From Streptomyces griseoluteus (GTDB lineage: Bacteria > Actinomycetota > Actinomycetes > Streptomycetales > Streptomycetaceae), in the NCBI GenBank assembly GCA_000717735.1, contig JOBE01000001.1, positions 1 to 64,000 on the forward strand: a DNA stretch of 64,000 nt, read 5' to 3'. A model generated the notes under the pieces. The model had not been told where the DNA came from. It was given only the letters and a program-made list of their open reading frames with translations, and ran no database searches. How positions within the stretch are numbered: position 1 is the stretch's first letter; each line of letters begins with the position of its first letter. A program made the translations under genes and the position numbers. This document shows, one piece after another, positions 33,491 to 41,731 of this stretch.

Positions 33491-33925
33491 ATGAACGGAA
33501 GGCGCCGTCGCGCCCTGCTCGCCACCGTCCACCCCCTCCTCGAACCCGGGGAGAGCGTCGAGGTGACGACCGTCGTGAACCTGAGCAGCGTCTCCGTGCG
33601 GCGGACGGCGGCGTTCGCGGTGGCCTCCGCCATCGCGTCCGCCGGCGCGATGGCGGTGATACCGGTGCCGACACCGATGTACCTGACGATGACCGACCGC
33701 CGGATCCTCGTCCACCGGGCGGACCCGGTCTTCGCCAAGCCGGCGGAGCACACCCTGACGGTCGCGCGCGCGGGCCTCGTCCGTTCGGAGATCAAGGAGC
33801 GGTTCGTCAACTCCTCCTTCGTCGTCTCCCCCGCGGCGGGCGGGGACGGCCTGAAGATCGTCTTCCCGCTGCTCGGCCGCAAGGACCGCGATCTGGTGGC
33901 CGCCGCGTTCCCCCTGGCGGCCTGA
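33491..33925 (+). CDS. conserved hypothetical protein, possible membrane-anchored PH-like domain
   Basis: A 144-residue protein starting at ATG 33491 (MNGRRRRALL). It has one moderately hydrophobic segment (AAFAVASAIASAGAMAVIPV) followed by PTPMYLTMTDRRILVHRADP, a pattern seen in bacterial PH-like domains, and ends in LGRKDRDLVAAAFPLAA. No catalytic motif is visible. It lies after the tandem repeats, 81 bp before a DUF456 gene. Function unknown; the PH-like suggestion is weak. Confidence 0.65.
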   Translation: MNGRRRRALLATVHPLLEPGESVEVTTVVNLSSVSVRRTAAFAVASAIASAGAMAVIPVPTPMYLTMTDRRILVHRADPVFAKPAEHTLTVARAGLVRSEIKERFVNSSFVVSPAAGGDGLKIVFPLLGRKDRDLVAAAFPLAA

Positions 33926-34006
33926 CGGCACCGGGGTCCCGGTCCCGCGTACCCCGTCCGCCCTCCGCGACCTGCGAGAACCCGCACCATCCTGCACCCT
34001 GGGCAG

Positions 34007-34489
34007 GTGGGTGTCTGGCAGCTCCTGATGGTCGCGACGGTCATGCTGCTCGGTCTCTTCGGGGTGCTGGCCCCCGGCGTGCCCGGCACGTGGCTGGTGT
34101 GGGCGGCGATGCTCTGGTGGTCGCTGCACGAGCGGACGGACCTGGCCTGGATCCTGCTCGCCTCCACCACCGGTCTGCTGCTGCTCACCCAGGTCGTCGT
34201 CTGGCAGCTGCCGCCCCGCCGCATGCGGGGCGTGGGCATCACCCGGCGGATGGTGACGTACGCCGGTCTCGGCGCGCTCCTGGGCTTCGTGATCGTCCCG
34301 GTCGTCGGCGCGGTCCCCGGCTTCGTCGGCGGGATCTACCTCTCGGAGCGGCTCCGGCTCGGCGGGCACGGCCAGGCCAGGGCGGCGACCCGGACGGTGA
34401 TGCGGGCGGCCGGCACGAGCGTGCTCGTCGAGCTGTTCGCCTGCCTGCTGATCGTGGGGGCGTGGGCGGGGGCGGTCCTGTGGGGGTGA
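34007..34489 (+). CDS. DUF456 membrane protein
   Basis: A 160-residue polytopic protein with about four helices: WQLLMVATVMLLGLFGVLAP, GTWLVWAAMLWWSL, LAWILLASTTGLLLLTQVVV, GALLGFVIVPVVGAVPGFVG, and VELFACLLIVGAWAGAVLW. LGLFGVLAPGVPGT and the glycine-rich LGALLGFVIVPVVGAVPGFV stretch are typical of DUF456. Start is GTG 34007. Its role is unknown. It converges with the Ada-AlkA gene, 10 bp apart. Confidence 0.82.
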   Translation: MGVWQLLMVATVMLLGLFGVLAPGVPGTWLVWAAMLWWSLHERTDLAWILLASTTGLLLLTQVVVWQLPPRRMRGVGITRRMVTYAGLGALLGFVIVPVVGAVPGFVGGIYLSERLRLGGHGQARAATRTVMRAAGTSVLVELFACLLIVGAWAGAVLWG

Positions 34490-34499
34490 GACGGGTCGT

Positions 34500-35849
34500 T
34501 CAGGAGGCCGGGGCCGTCCCGAGATAGCGCGCCGCATACGAACGCCACGGCCGCCAGTCCTCGGTGTCCCGGCAGCCCGCCGGGGGTACGTCCGGGTCGC
34601 CGAGGGCCCGCATCCGGATCAGGGCGGCGGACTCGGCGGTCACGCCGGTGACGGCGAGCAGGGCGCGCTCGGCCTCGTCGCGGTCGGCGCCGGGATCGAG
34701 GCGTACGGCTCCGTCGGCGAGGGCGCGGGCCAGCGGTCCCGCGACGGGGTGGCCGGTCAGGGCGGCCGGTCCCGGGAAGACGTGGGTGAGGGTGCCGCAG
34801 GCCGTGCCCAGGGCGGTCCCGTAGCGCTCGACGACGTGGGCCGACTCCTCCGCGCCGAGGACGGTCCGCAGGGCGAACTCCTCGGGATCGGCCGTGCCGG
34901 GGGACCGTACCCCGGGCCGGGCCGCCACCTCGGCGGCGAGTCCCGGAGCCGCACCGAGGCGCTCGGCGACCGCGTACGGATCGGCGTCCAGGTCGAAGAG
35001 GCGGCGCAACCGGTGCACGGCGGTGGTCAGGTCGCGCAGCTCGGTGAGATGGATCCGGGCGTCCAGCCAGCGCCCGGCCGAGCGCTCGTCGACGGAGACG
35101 ACCCCGGTGCCGTACGGGAGGCGCAGCGTCCGCCGGTACGTGCGGGCGCCGGGGGCGCCGACGACCTCCTCCACGCGGGGCACCGCCTCGGCCGCGAGCA
35201 GGCCGAAGACCTCCCCGGCCGCGTACGGCCCCCGGTGGGCGAGCCGCAGCGGGACGCCCGCGGCGAGCGCGGTACGGGCTCCCGCGCCACTGCCCGCCTC
35301 CGCGCGCAGGGCGGTGGGGGTACGGGCGTAGACGGCGCGGATCGTCTCGTTGAACTGGCGGACGCTGGCGAAGCCGGCCGCGAAGGCGATCTCGGTCACC
35401 GGAAGGCCGGTGGTCTGGAGCAGCAGCCGCGCGGTGTGCGCCCGCTGGGCGCGGGCGAGCGCGACGGGCCCGGCGCCGAGCTCGGCGGTGAGCTGCCGCT
35501 GCACCTGCCGGGTGCTGTAGCCGAGGCGTCCCGCGAGGCCGGGCACGCCCTCGCGGTCGACGACGCCGTCGCCGATCATCCGCATGGCGCGGCCCACGAC
35601 ATCGGCCCGTACGTCCCAGGCGGCGGAGCCGGGCACGGCGTCGGGCCGGCAGCGGCGGCAGGCCCGGAAACCGTGGCCCTGGGCGGCGGCGGCCGTCGGG
35701 AAGAACGCGACGTTCCGCCGCTTGGGGGTGACGGCGGGGCAGCTGGGACGGCAGTAGATGCCGGTGGTCCGTACGGCGAAGAAGAACTCCCCGTCGAACC
35801 GCGCGTCCCTGCTGCTCACCGCCTCGTAGCGGGTGTCGTCGTCCTTCAT
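34500..35849 (-). CDS. Ada-AlkA fusion: methyl-phosphotriester sensor / AraC HTH / DNA glycosylase
   Basis: A 449-residue protein. Cys33, 37, 64 and 67 (GIYCRPSC ... CRRC) form the Ada N-terminal zinc site that accepts methyl groups from phosphotriesters. Residues ~85-180 are an AraC HTH (LGYSTRQVQRQLTAELGAGP, ITEIAFAAGFASVRQFNETI-like). The rest is AlkA: VDERSAGRWLDARIHLTELR, LDADPYAVAERLGAAPGLAA, ALLAVTGVTAESAALIRMRA. This fusion senses and repairs alkylation damage in actinobacteria. Near the end, LGDPDVPPAGCRDTEDWRPW is shorter than usual: the stretch that normally carries the catalytic Asp appears to be missing. ATG 35849 has GGGAGG directly upstream. Confidence 0.88.
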   Translation of the reverse strand: MKDDDTRYEAVSSRDARFDGEFFFAVRTTGIYCRPSCPAVTPKRRNVAFFPTAAAAQGHGFRACRRCRPDAVPGSAAWDVRADVVGRAMRMIGDGVVDREGVPGLAGRLGYSTRQVQRQLTAELGAGPVALARAQRAHTARLLLQTTGLPVTEIAFAAGFASVRQFNETIRAVYARTPTALRAEAGSGAGARTALAAGVPLRLAHRGPYAAGEVFGLLAAEAVPRVEEVVGAPGARTYRRTLRLPYGTGVVSVDERSAGRWLDARIHLTELRDLTTAVHRLRRLFDLDADPYAVAERLGAAPGLAAEVAARPGVRSPGTADPEEFALRTVLGAEESAHVVERYGTALGTACGTLTHVFPGPAALTGHPVAGPLARALADGAVRLDPGADRDEAERALLAVTGVTAESAALIRMRALGDPDVPPAGCRDTEDWRPWRSYAARYLGTAPAS

Positions 35850-35912
35850 GCCTCCCAGTGTGCGGGCCCGCCGGACGGCGGGCTCGCGGTTTTCGGACAC
35901 GGCGTTCACGCT

Positions 35913-37025
35913 CTAGCGGGCGTGGCCGCGCTTCAGCTCCATGGCCCGGCGGCCCTCGGCGCCCCGGCGCTTCCAGTCCTTGAGGATCTCGGTGCGCAGC
36001 CGGGCGTCGGTCTTGGCCACGATCCGCTGGTTCTCGCGGAGCAGCTTGCGGTAGCTCTCCAGGCGGCGCACGGGCAGCGAGCCGTCCTCGATCGCCGCCG
36101 CCACCGCGCAGCCCGGCTCCGCCTCGTGGGCGCAGTCGTGGAAGCGGCAGTTCGCGGCCAGTTCCTCGATCTCCGAGAAGACCTGTCCGACGCCCGTCTC
36201 GGCGTCCCAGAGGCCGACGCCCCGCAGACCGGGGGTGTCGATGAGGACTCCCCCGCCCGGCAGCACGAAGAGGTTGCGTGTGGTCGTGGTGTGCCGGCCC
36301 TTGCCGTCGATGTCGCGGGCGGCCTGGACGGTCATGACGTCCTCGCCAACGAGGGCGTTGGCGAGGGTCGACTTGCCGGCGCCGGAGACTCCGAGCAGCA
36401 CGGTCGTGCCGCCCGCGACCACCGCGGAGAGCACGTCGAGGCCCTCGCCGGTGGTGGAGCTGAGGGGCACCACCTGGACGCCGGGGGCGACCGTCTCCAC
36501 GTCCTCGACGAGGTAGGAGAGACCGACGGGGTCGGGAACGAGGTCCGCCTTGCTGAGGACGACGGTCGGCTGGGCGCCGGACTCCCAGGCCAGGGCGAGG
36601 AAGCGCTCGATCCGGCCGAGGTCGAGCTCGACGGCGAGCGAGACCGTGATGACGGCGTGGTCGACGTTGGCGGCGAGGATCTGCCCCTCGGACCGCTTGG
36701 AGGAGGTGGAGCGCGCGAAGGCCGTACGGCGCGGCAGACACGCCCGTACGTAGCGGGGGTCGCCGACGCCGGCCGGGTCGACGGCCGCCCAGTCGCCGGT
36801 GCAGACGACCCGGAGCGGGTCGTGCGGGGTCACGAACGCGGTGTCGGCGCGCACGATCCCCTCGGCGGTGGCGACGTCACACTGCCCGCGGTCGACCCGG
36901 ACGACCCGCCCGGGGACGAGTCCCTGGGCGGCGTAGGGCGCGAAGAGGGAGGCCCAGCCGGAGTCCCAGCCGTGGGCGTCGAGCAGCGAGGAGTCGGAGG
37001 TGACGGAGGAAAGCGGGAAAGACAA
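35913..37025 (-). CDS. rsgA: ribosome small-subunit-dependent GTPase A
   Basis: A 370-residue circularly permuted GTPase. An N-terminal OB-fold is followed by G4 (VVLSKADL), G1 (GVSGAGKSTL), G2 (GKGRHTTTTRNL) and G3 (DTPGLRGVG), the permuted G4-G1-G2-G3 order of RsgA. The C-terminal zinc site is C-x4-C-x-H-x5-C (CRFHDCAHEAEPGC). RsgA tests the maturity of the 30S subunit. The start is an uncommon TTG at 37025 with GAAGGG upstream. A 23-codon ORF with a strong ribosome site and two small hairpins lie in the leader. Confidence 0.94.
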   Translation of the reverse strand: MSFPLSSVTSDSSLLDAHGWDSGWASLFAPYAAQGLVPGRVVRVDRGQCDVATAEGIVRADTAFVTPHDPLRVVCTGDWAAVDPAGVGDPRYVRACLPRRTAFARSTSSKRSEGQILAANVDHAVITVSLAVELDLGRIERFLALAWESGAQPTVVLSKADLVPDPVGLSYLVEDVETVAPGVQVVPLSSTTGEGLDVLSAVVAGGTTVLLGVSGAGKSTLANALVGEDVMTVQAARDIDGKGRHTTTTRNLFVLPGGGVLIDTPGLRGVGLWDAETGVGQVFSEIEELAANCRFHDCAHEAEPGCAVAAAIEDGSLPVRRLESYRKLLRENQRIVAKTDARLRTEILKDWKRRGAEGRRAMELKRGHAR

Positions 37026-37031
37026 GGGAAA

Positions 37032-37069
37032 CCCTTCGAAGGGCGGCCCCGGCGGCGCGCTCTGCGCGC
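37032..37069 (-). promoter_or_regulatory. hairpins in the rsgA leader
   Basis: CCCTTCGAAGGG (37032-37043) is a 12-bp palindrome that includes the GAAGGG ribosome site of rsgA; GCGCGC-TCT-GCGCGC (37055-37069) is a second short hairpin. Both lie between the small ORF and the rsgA TTG start, so ribosome access to rsgA could depend on RNA folding. Confidence 0.5.
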
Positions 37070-37085
37070 GGAAGTCGAGTGGGTG

Positions 37086-37157
37086 TCAGCCGGAGGCCAC
37101 AGGGGTGGGAACGATGAACTCCTGAATGCGGGCAGAGCCCGTCACCGTGACAGTCAT
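37086..37157 (-). CDS. 23-aa small ORF upstream of rsgA
   Basis: The ATG at 37157 has an exceptionally strong ribosome site, AGGAGGTGAGG, 6-7 nt upstream. The 23-residue peptide begins MTVTVTGSARIQEF and ends PTPVASG, then TGA at 37086. It lies 60 bp before rsgA on the same strand. It has no cysteine, tryptophan or charged run that would mark a known attenuator, and no RiPP enzymes are near. It may be a leader peptide controlling rsgA translation or a short functional peptide. Confidence 0.6.
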   Translation of the reverse strand: MTVTVTGSARIQEFIVPTPVASG

Positions 37158-37182
37158 CAATGTCCTCACCTCCTGCTTCTTC

Positions 37183-37404
37183 TCAACGAGCCAACTCCGG
37201 CCCCACGGGGACCGGATGAGCAGAACCATAGCCCCACCCCCGGCGGGGCGCCACCGATTTGAGCCGGGGCGCTCCGCGGAACCCGGGGCTGTGCTCATGC
37301 GGGGCCTTCGCCAGGGCGGACAGCAGGGGCCTGCCGTGCTCGGCCTCGTAGGCGCTGATGCGGCCGAGGGCCGGGAACAGCGTGCGGAAGGGCGGCCTGG
37401 ACAT
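37183..37404 (-). pseudogene. possible truncated hypothetical gene fragment
   Basis: The 348-bp stretch 37158-37505 has no clear gene. On the minus strand from 37404 an open frame gives FRTLFPALGRISAYEAEHGR then PLLSALA, which resembles the start of a small Streptomyces family of unknown function, but the following 45 residues look like random high-GC translation. It may be a decayed remnant. Low confidence. Confidence 0.25.
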
Positions 37405-37505
37405 ACCGGTGTCGGCGCCCTCGGGGGCGCCGGGAGGGGTCGGACGGCCGGCCCGTGTCCGATTCGTACAAGACCTCGGTGGGCGCGTCGTCCAGCATGG
37501 GAGGC

Positions 37506-37928
37506 ATGGACATCGCACCCCGGGTCACTCCCCGTCTCGACCTCGTCGGCCTCGTCGTCTCGGACATGGCCGCCTCGCTCGCCTTCTACCGCCGTCTCGG
37601 CCTGGAGGTTCCCGAGGGGGCCGAGTCCGCCCCGCATGTGGAGGTGGCGCTGCCCGGCGGGCTGCGGATCGCCTGGGACACCGAGGACGTCGTGCGCTCC
37701 TTCGATCCCGGCTGGGAGCGGCCCGGGGGCGGGAACCGGATCGAGCTCGCCTTCCGGTGCGGTACGCCCGCAGACGTGGACGCGGTGTACGAGGAGCTGG
37801 TCGGCGCCGGGTACCGGGGGCATCTGGAGCCTTGGGACGCCGTCTGGGGCCAGCGTTACGCGGTGGTCCTCGACCCGGACGGCTGCGGGGTCTCCCTGTT
37901 CGCCGACGCCGCCGACGCGAGCGCGTAG
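37506..37928 (+). CDS. VOC (glyoxalase/bleomycin-resistance fold) protein
   Basis: A 140-residue protein of one vicinal-oxygen-chelate unit pair: LVGLVVSDMAASLAFYRRLG at the start, VEVALPGGLRIAWDTED in the middle and YAVVLDPDGCGVSLFADA at the end. VOC proteins are metal enzymes or binding proteins with diverse substrates; specificity cannot be judged. ATG 37506 has GGGAGG just upstream. Its last 73 bp overlap the end of the convergent AraC gene. Confidence 0.88.
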   Translation: MDIAPRVTPRLDLVGLVVSDMAASLAFYRRLGLEVPEGAESAPHVEVALPGGLRIAWDTEDVVRSFDPGWERPGGGNRIELAFRCGTPADVDAVYEELVGAGYRGHLEPWDAVWGQRYAVVLDPDGCGVSLFADAADASA

Positions 37929-38602
37929 GCGCCGAGCGTCGTACCGGCCAGGGCTCGTGTCTCGCGCGCGAGATGGGCCTGGTCGGCGCAGCCCGAGCGC
38001 AGGGCCGCCTCGGCGTACGGCACTCCGGCGCGGACCAGGGCGAGGGCGCGCTGGAGGCGGAGGACGCGGGCGAGGGTCTTCGGGCCGTAGCCGAAGGCGT
38101 CCAGGGACCGCCGGTGCAGTTGCCGGGCGCAGAGCCCGACCGCGTCGGCCGTCTCGGCGACCGGCCGGCCGGCCGCGAGCCGCTCGGCGACGGCCCGGAG
38201 CAGCGGATCGGGCGCGGGCGCCTCGGCCGCCCTGTGCCGTACGAGCTCGTCCAGGGCGGTGGCGGGGTCGGGGGCCTCGGTGATCCGCTCGGCGAGGCGG
38301 CGCGCCTCGGCCTCGCCCCACAGCGCGCCGAGGGCGACCCGCCGGTCGCGGAGTTCACGGGCCGGGACGCCGAAGAAGGCGGGGGCGTCACCGGGCGCGA
38401 AGCGGATTCCCGCGTACCGTACGGCGGTCTCCCCCGGTACGTACGCGCGCGTGTCGGGTCCGGCGACGAGGAGGTGTCCGTCGGCCCAGATCAGGTCCAT
38501 GCAGCCGTCGGGCAGGACCGGGCGGGCGCGCTCCGTGGCGGGGCCGGCGGTGCGGGTCCACAGGACGGCTCCGTCGAGCAGGGCGGGGCGCTCCTCGTAC
38601 AC
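37856..38602 (-). CDS. AraC-family transcriptional regulator
   Basis: A 248-residue protein with an N-terminal domain of the DUF6597 kind (PVLPDGCMDLIWADGHLLVA, GPDTRAYVPGETAVRYAGIR, FAPGDAPAFFGVPARELRDR) and a C-terminal AraC HTH (VAETADAVGLCARQLHRRSL, DAFGYGPKTLARVLRLQRAL, AALRSGCADQAHLARETRAL). GTG 38602 is the start. It converges on the VOC gene with a 73-bp coding overlap and lies 6 bp after the BrkB gene on the same strand. Confidence 0.87.
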   Translation of the reverse strand: MYEERPALLDGAVLWTRTAGPATERARPVLPDGCMDLIWADGHLLVAGPDTRAYVPGETAVRYAGIRFAPGDAPAFFGVPARELRDRRVALGALWGEAEARRLAERITEAPDPATALDELVRHRAAEAPAPDPLLRAVAERLAAGRPVAETADAVGLCARQLHRRSLDAFGYGPKTLARVLRLQRALALVRAGVPYAEAALRSGCADQAHLARETRALAGTTLGAYALASAASANRETPQPSGSRTTA

Positions 38603-38608
38603 CCGGGG

Positions 38609-39730
38609 TCAGTCCTTCTCCCAGCCCGAGTGGAGGCGGGCCTTGACGTCGTCCGGGGGGAGGAAGCGGGACCAGCGTTCGGGGAACTCGGAGGGCATGT
38701 CCGGGTCGTCCTCGTCGACGTCCTCCGCCTCCGCGCGCACGCGGGCGACGAGTTCCGCCGCCTGGACGGCGCGGGCCCGTTCGTTGGCCTCGCGGGCCGC
38801 CGCGGTGGCGACGGAGGGCCAGACACGGTCGATGGCGGCGTTCACCGCGGCGCCGACGAGGACGGCGAAGGCCGAGATGCCGATCCAGAGGAGGACGGCG
38901 ATGGGCGCGGCGAGCGAGCCGTAGATCGTCGGGCCCTCGACCTGGCTGGTGAGGTAGATGCGCAGCAGGAAGCTGCCGAGGACCCACATCCCGAGGGCGA
39001 CCAGGGAACCCGGGATGTCCTCGATCCACGGCGATCTGACGGGCACGGACACGTGGTACAGCGTGGTGAGGAAGGCGATGGAGAGCAGGATGACGGCCGG
39101 CCAGTAGAGGACGGCGACGACCTCCGTGCCGAAGGGGACGAGTTCGACGACCCGGTCGGGGCCGACCACCGCGAGGGGCAGCACGACGGCTCCGATGAGG
39201 AGGGCGACGAGGTAGAGCAGGAAGGCCAGGAGCCTGGTCTTCACGATGCCGCGGTGGCCGTCGAGCCCGTACATGACGGTGATGGTGTCGATGAAGACGT
39301 TCACCGCGCGCGAGCCGGACCAGAGGGCGATGGCGAAGCCGAGGGAGATCAGGTCGGCCCGTTTGCCCTGGGTCACGTCGTCCAGGATCGGTTTGGCGAT
39401 GTCGTCGACACCCCGGTCGGAGAGGACCGTTCCGGCGGCGCGGAGGATGTTCTCCTGGATGCTCGCGACGGTGTCCGTGTTGGTCCAGTCGTCGGCGTAG
39501 CCGAGGAGGGCGATCAGACCGAGGAGCAGCGGCGGCAAGGACAGCAGGGTGAAGAACGCGGCCTCGGCGGCGAGGCCGAGGATCCGGTACTCGATGCACG
39601 AGTTGACGGTGTCCTTGAGGAGCAGCCAGACCATCTTCCGCTTCGAGACGTTGCGGTAGAGGACGCGCGCGCGGTGGAGCCTGCTCCAGGGCCGCTCGGG
39701 CCGTTCGGGTGTTTCGCTTGCTGCCTGCAC
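38609..39730 (-). CDS. YihY/BrkB-family inner-membrane protein
   Basis: A 373-residue protein with about six helices, including AAFFTLLSLPPLLLGLIALL, RLLAFLLYLVALLIGAVVLP, VLYWPAVILLSIAFLTTLYH, GSLVALGMWVLGSFLLRIYL and APIAVLLWIGISAFAVLVGA. ISLGFAIALWSGSRAVNVFI and YGSLAAPIAVLLWI are family landmarks. The cytosolic C-terminus is acidic (EAEDVDEDDPDMPSEFPERW). BrkB proteins are misnamed RNase BN; their true function is unknown, possibly transport. GTG 39730 is only 17 bp from the divergent AidB-like start. Confidence 0.88.
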   Translation of the reverse strand: MQAASETPERPERPWSRLHRARVLYRNVSKRKMVWLLLKDTVNSCIEYRILGLAAEAAFFTLLSLPPLLLGLIALLGYADDWTNTDTVASIQENILRAAGTVLSDRGVDDIAKPILDDVTQGKRADLISLGFAIALWSGSRAVNVFIDTITVMYGLDGHRGIVKTRLLAFLLYLVALLIGAVVLPLAVVGPDRVVELVPFGTEVVAVLYWPAVILLSIAFLTTLYHVSVPVRSPWIEDIPGSLVALGMWVLGSFLLRIYLTSQVEGPTIYGSLAAPIAVLLWIGISAFAVLVGAAVNAAIDRVWPSVATAAAREANERARAVQAAELVARVRAEAEDVDEDDPDMPSEFPERWSRFLPPDDVKARLHSGWEKD

Positions 39731-39747
39731 CTGCTTACCGTATCGGC

Positions 39748-41385
39748 ATGACAGCGACCACCCACACCGTGACCAACCAGGCTCCGCCCCTGGTCGGACA
39801 TGACGTCTTCGGCAGCGATCGGGTGCTGGCCGAGGCGGTCGAGCGGCACCTCGCGCCGGAGCTCCTCGACGAGGCCCGCGGTGACCTCGGCGTGCTCGGC
39901 CAGGCGGCCGGTTCGGGGCAGATGGCGAAGTGGGGCGAGCGTGCGAACGCGAACCCGCCGCGGCTGCTCACCCACGACCGGTACGGCCACCGGATCGACG
40001 AGGTCGAGTTCGATCCGGCCTGGCACCGGCTCCTCGGCAAGTCGGTGGGGGCCGGTCTCACCGACGCGTGGGGCCGTCCGGGTGGTCATGTGCGTCGGGC
40101 CGCCGGATTCATGGTGGTGTCGCAGGTGGAGGCGGGGCACGGCTGCCCGCTGTCGATGACGCACGCCGCGGTGCCCGCGCTGCGCACCGAGCCGGAGGTC
40201 GCGGAGGTCTGGGAGCCCGCGGCCACCTCGCACGTGTACGAGTGGGGGCTCCGTCCGGTGGCGGAGAAGGCGGGTGTCCTGCTCGGGATGGGCATGACGG
40301 AGAAGCAGGGCGGCAGCGACGTCCGGACGAACACGACGGAGGCCCGCCCGCTGGCGGCCGACGGGGAGTACGTCCTGACGGGGCACAAGTGGTTCTGTTC
40401 GGCGCCGATGTCGGACGCCTTCCTCGTCCTGGCGCAGGCCCCGGCGGGTCTCACCTGTTTCCTGGTGCCGCGGGTGCTGCCGGACGGCTCGCGGAACGCC
40501 TTCGCGCTCCAGCGGCTCAAGGACAAGCTGGGCAACCGTTCGAACGCCTCCGCGGAGGTGGAGTTCGACGGGACGACGTGGGCGCGCCGGGTCGGCGAGG
40601 AGGGGCGCGGGCTGCGCTCGATCATGGGCATGGTCGCGGCGACCCGGCTGGACTGCGTGCTCGGCTCGGCGGCCCTGATGCGGCAGGCGGCGGCGCAGGC
40701 CGTGCACCACTGCGCGTACCGCAGCGCCTTCGGCGGGCTGCTGATCGACAAGCCGCTGATGCGGAACGTCCTGGCCGACCTCGCCCTGGAGTCGGAGGCG
40801 GCGACGACCCTGGGACTGCGTCTCGCGGCGGCCTACGACGCCGACACCCCTCAGGAGCGGGCTTTGCTCCGTATCGCCGTTCCGGCGGCGAAGTACTGGG
40901 TGACGAAGCGCTGCACGCCGATGGTGGCGGAGGCCCTGGAGTGCCTGGGCGGCAACGGGTACGTGGAGGAGTCGGGGATGCCCCGGCTGCTGCGCGAGTC
41001 ACCGCTGAACTCGGTCTGGGAGGGCTCGGGGAACGTGCAGGCGCTCGACGTGGTGCGGGTGCTGCGGACCGAGCCCGCCGCCCTCGACGCGTTCCTGCGG
41101 GAGGTCGGGGAGGCGCGGGGCGCGGACCACCGTCTGGACCGGGCGATCCGGGGCGTCCTCGTCGAACTGGCGGACATGGACGGGATCGAGGCGCGGGCGC
41201 GGCGGCTCACGGAGCGGCTCGCGCTGGTCCTCCAGGGCGCGCTGCTCGTGCGGTGGGCGCCGCCGGAGGTCGCGGACGCGTTCTGCGCGGCGCGGCTCGG
41301 CGGGGACGGGGGCGCCGCGTTCGGGACGCTGCCGCACACCCTGGACCTGCGGGCGGTGGTGGAGCGGGCGCGGGTGGAGATCTGA
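39748..41385 (+). CDS. AidB-like acyl-CoA dehydrogenase family protein
   Basis: A 545-residue protein, longer than ordinary acyl-CoA dehydrogenases and matching AidB: GLRPVAEKAGVLLGMGMTEK, QGGSDVRTNTTEA, YVLTGHKWFCSAPMSDAFLV, LKDKLGNRSNASAEVEFDG, ALECLGGNGYVEESGMPRLL, RESPLNSVWEGSGNVQALDV. In E. coli AidB belongs to the adaptive response to alkylation and binds DNA and FAD; an Ada-AlkA gene lies about 4 kb away. The ATG at 39748 has no ribosome site, but TACCGT at 39736-39741 could be a -10 box placing transcription at the start codon. Confidence 0.88.
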   Translation: MTATTHTVTNQAPPLVGHDVFGSDRVLAEAVERHLAPELLDEARGDLGVLGQAAGSGQMAKWGERANANPPRLLTHDRYGHRIDEVEFDPAWHRLLGKSVGAGLTDAWGRPGGHVRRAAGFMVVSQVEAGHGCPLSMTHAAVPALRTEPEVAEVWEPAATSHVYEWGLRPVAEKAGVLLGMGMTEKQGGSDVRTNTTEARPLAADGEYVLTGHKWFCSAPMSDAFLVLAQAPAGLTCFLVPRVLPDGSRNAFALQRLKDKLGNRSNASAEVEFDGTTWARRVGEEGRGLRSIMGMVAATRLDCVLGSAALMRQAAAQAVHHCAYRSAFGGLLIDKPLMRNVLADLALESEAATTLGLRLAAAYDADTPQERALLRIAVPAAKYWVTKRCTPMVAEALECLGGNGYVEESGMPRLLRESPLNSVWEGSGNVQALDVVRVLRTEPAALDAFLREVGEARGADHRLDRAIRGVLVELADMDGIEARARRLTERLALVLQGALLVRWAPPEVADAFCAARLGGDGGAAFGTLPHTLDLRAVVERARVEI

Positions 41386-41412
41386 GGCTCCGTGAGTCCG
41401 CGCCGGACACGA

Positions 41413-41462
41413 CCCAGGGCCTGTCTTCCGGATCAGGTCTGATCCGGAAGACAGGCCCTGGG
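41413..41462. terminator. long perfect hairpin after the AidB-like gene
   Basis: A 23-bp perfect stem (41413-41435 with 41440-41462) and GGTC loop begin 28 bp after the stop. The stem starts CCCAGGGCCTGTCTTCCGGA. There is no T-run. It may be a terminator, or a dispersed palindromic repeat. The gap 41386-41731 otherwise holds only the smaller dyad at 41526-41555. Confidence 0.75.
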
Positions 41463-41525
41463 CGGGAAGTCGTGCCGCGCGTACCAGGGGTGGACCGCAG
41501 GGGGTCGGTACGCGCGGAAAAGCGG

Positions 41526-41555
41526 GGGTGGTGCTGCGCCGACACGGCACCACCC
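41526..41555. promoter_or_regulatory. inverted repeat upstream of the GAF regulator
   Basis: GGGTGGTGC (41526-41534) pairs with GCACCACCC (41547-41555) across 12 bp, about 177 bp before the GAF-regulator start. It could be an operator for autoregulation. Confidence 0.4.
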
Positions 41556-41731
41556 ACCGCTCGCACCACCTTCGCCCAGGGGGCGGGTGGACGGCCAGAG
41601 TTGCAAAGGGTTGCAGGATTACGCGAACCGGGCCTCGCCGGACGGCGACGAACGGCACGATGGGCACCGACACTCCGGACATCTGCCCCGTGCAGAACCG
41701 ATACAGCACCCCGGGTGGCTGGGAGAGACCG

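Noticed and set aside
33119..34537. 472-codon minus-strand frame over the HTH, PH-like and DUF456 genes
   Set aside because: Shadow frame with no family features, crossing three plausible plus-strand genes.
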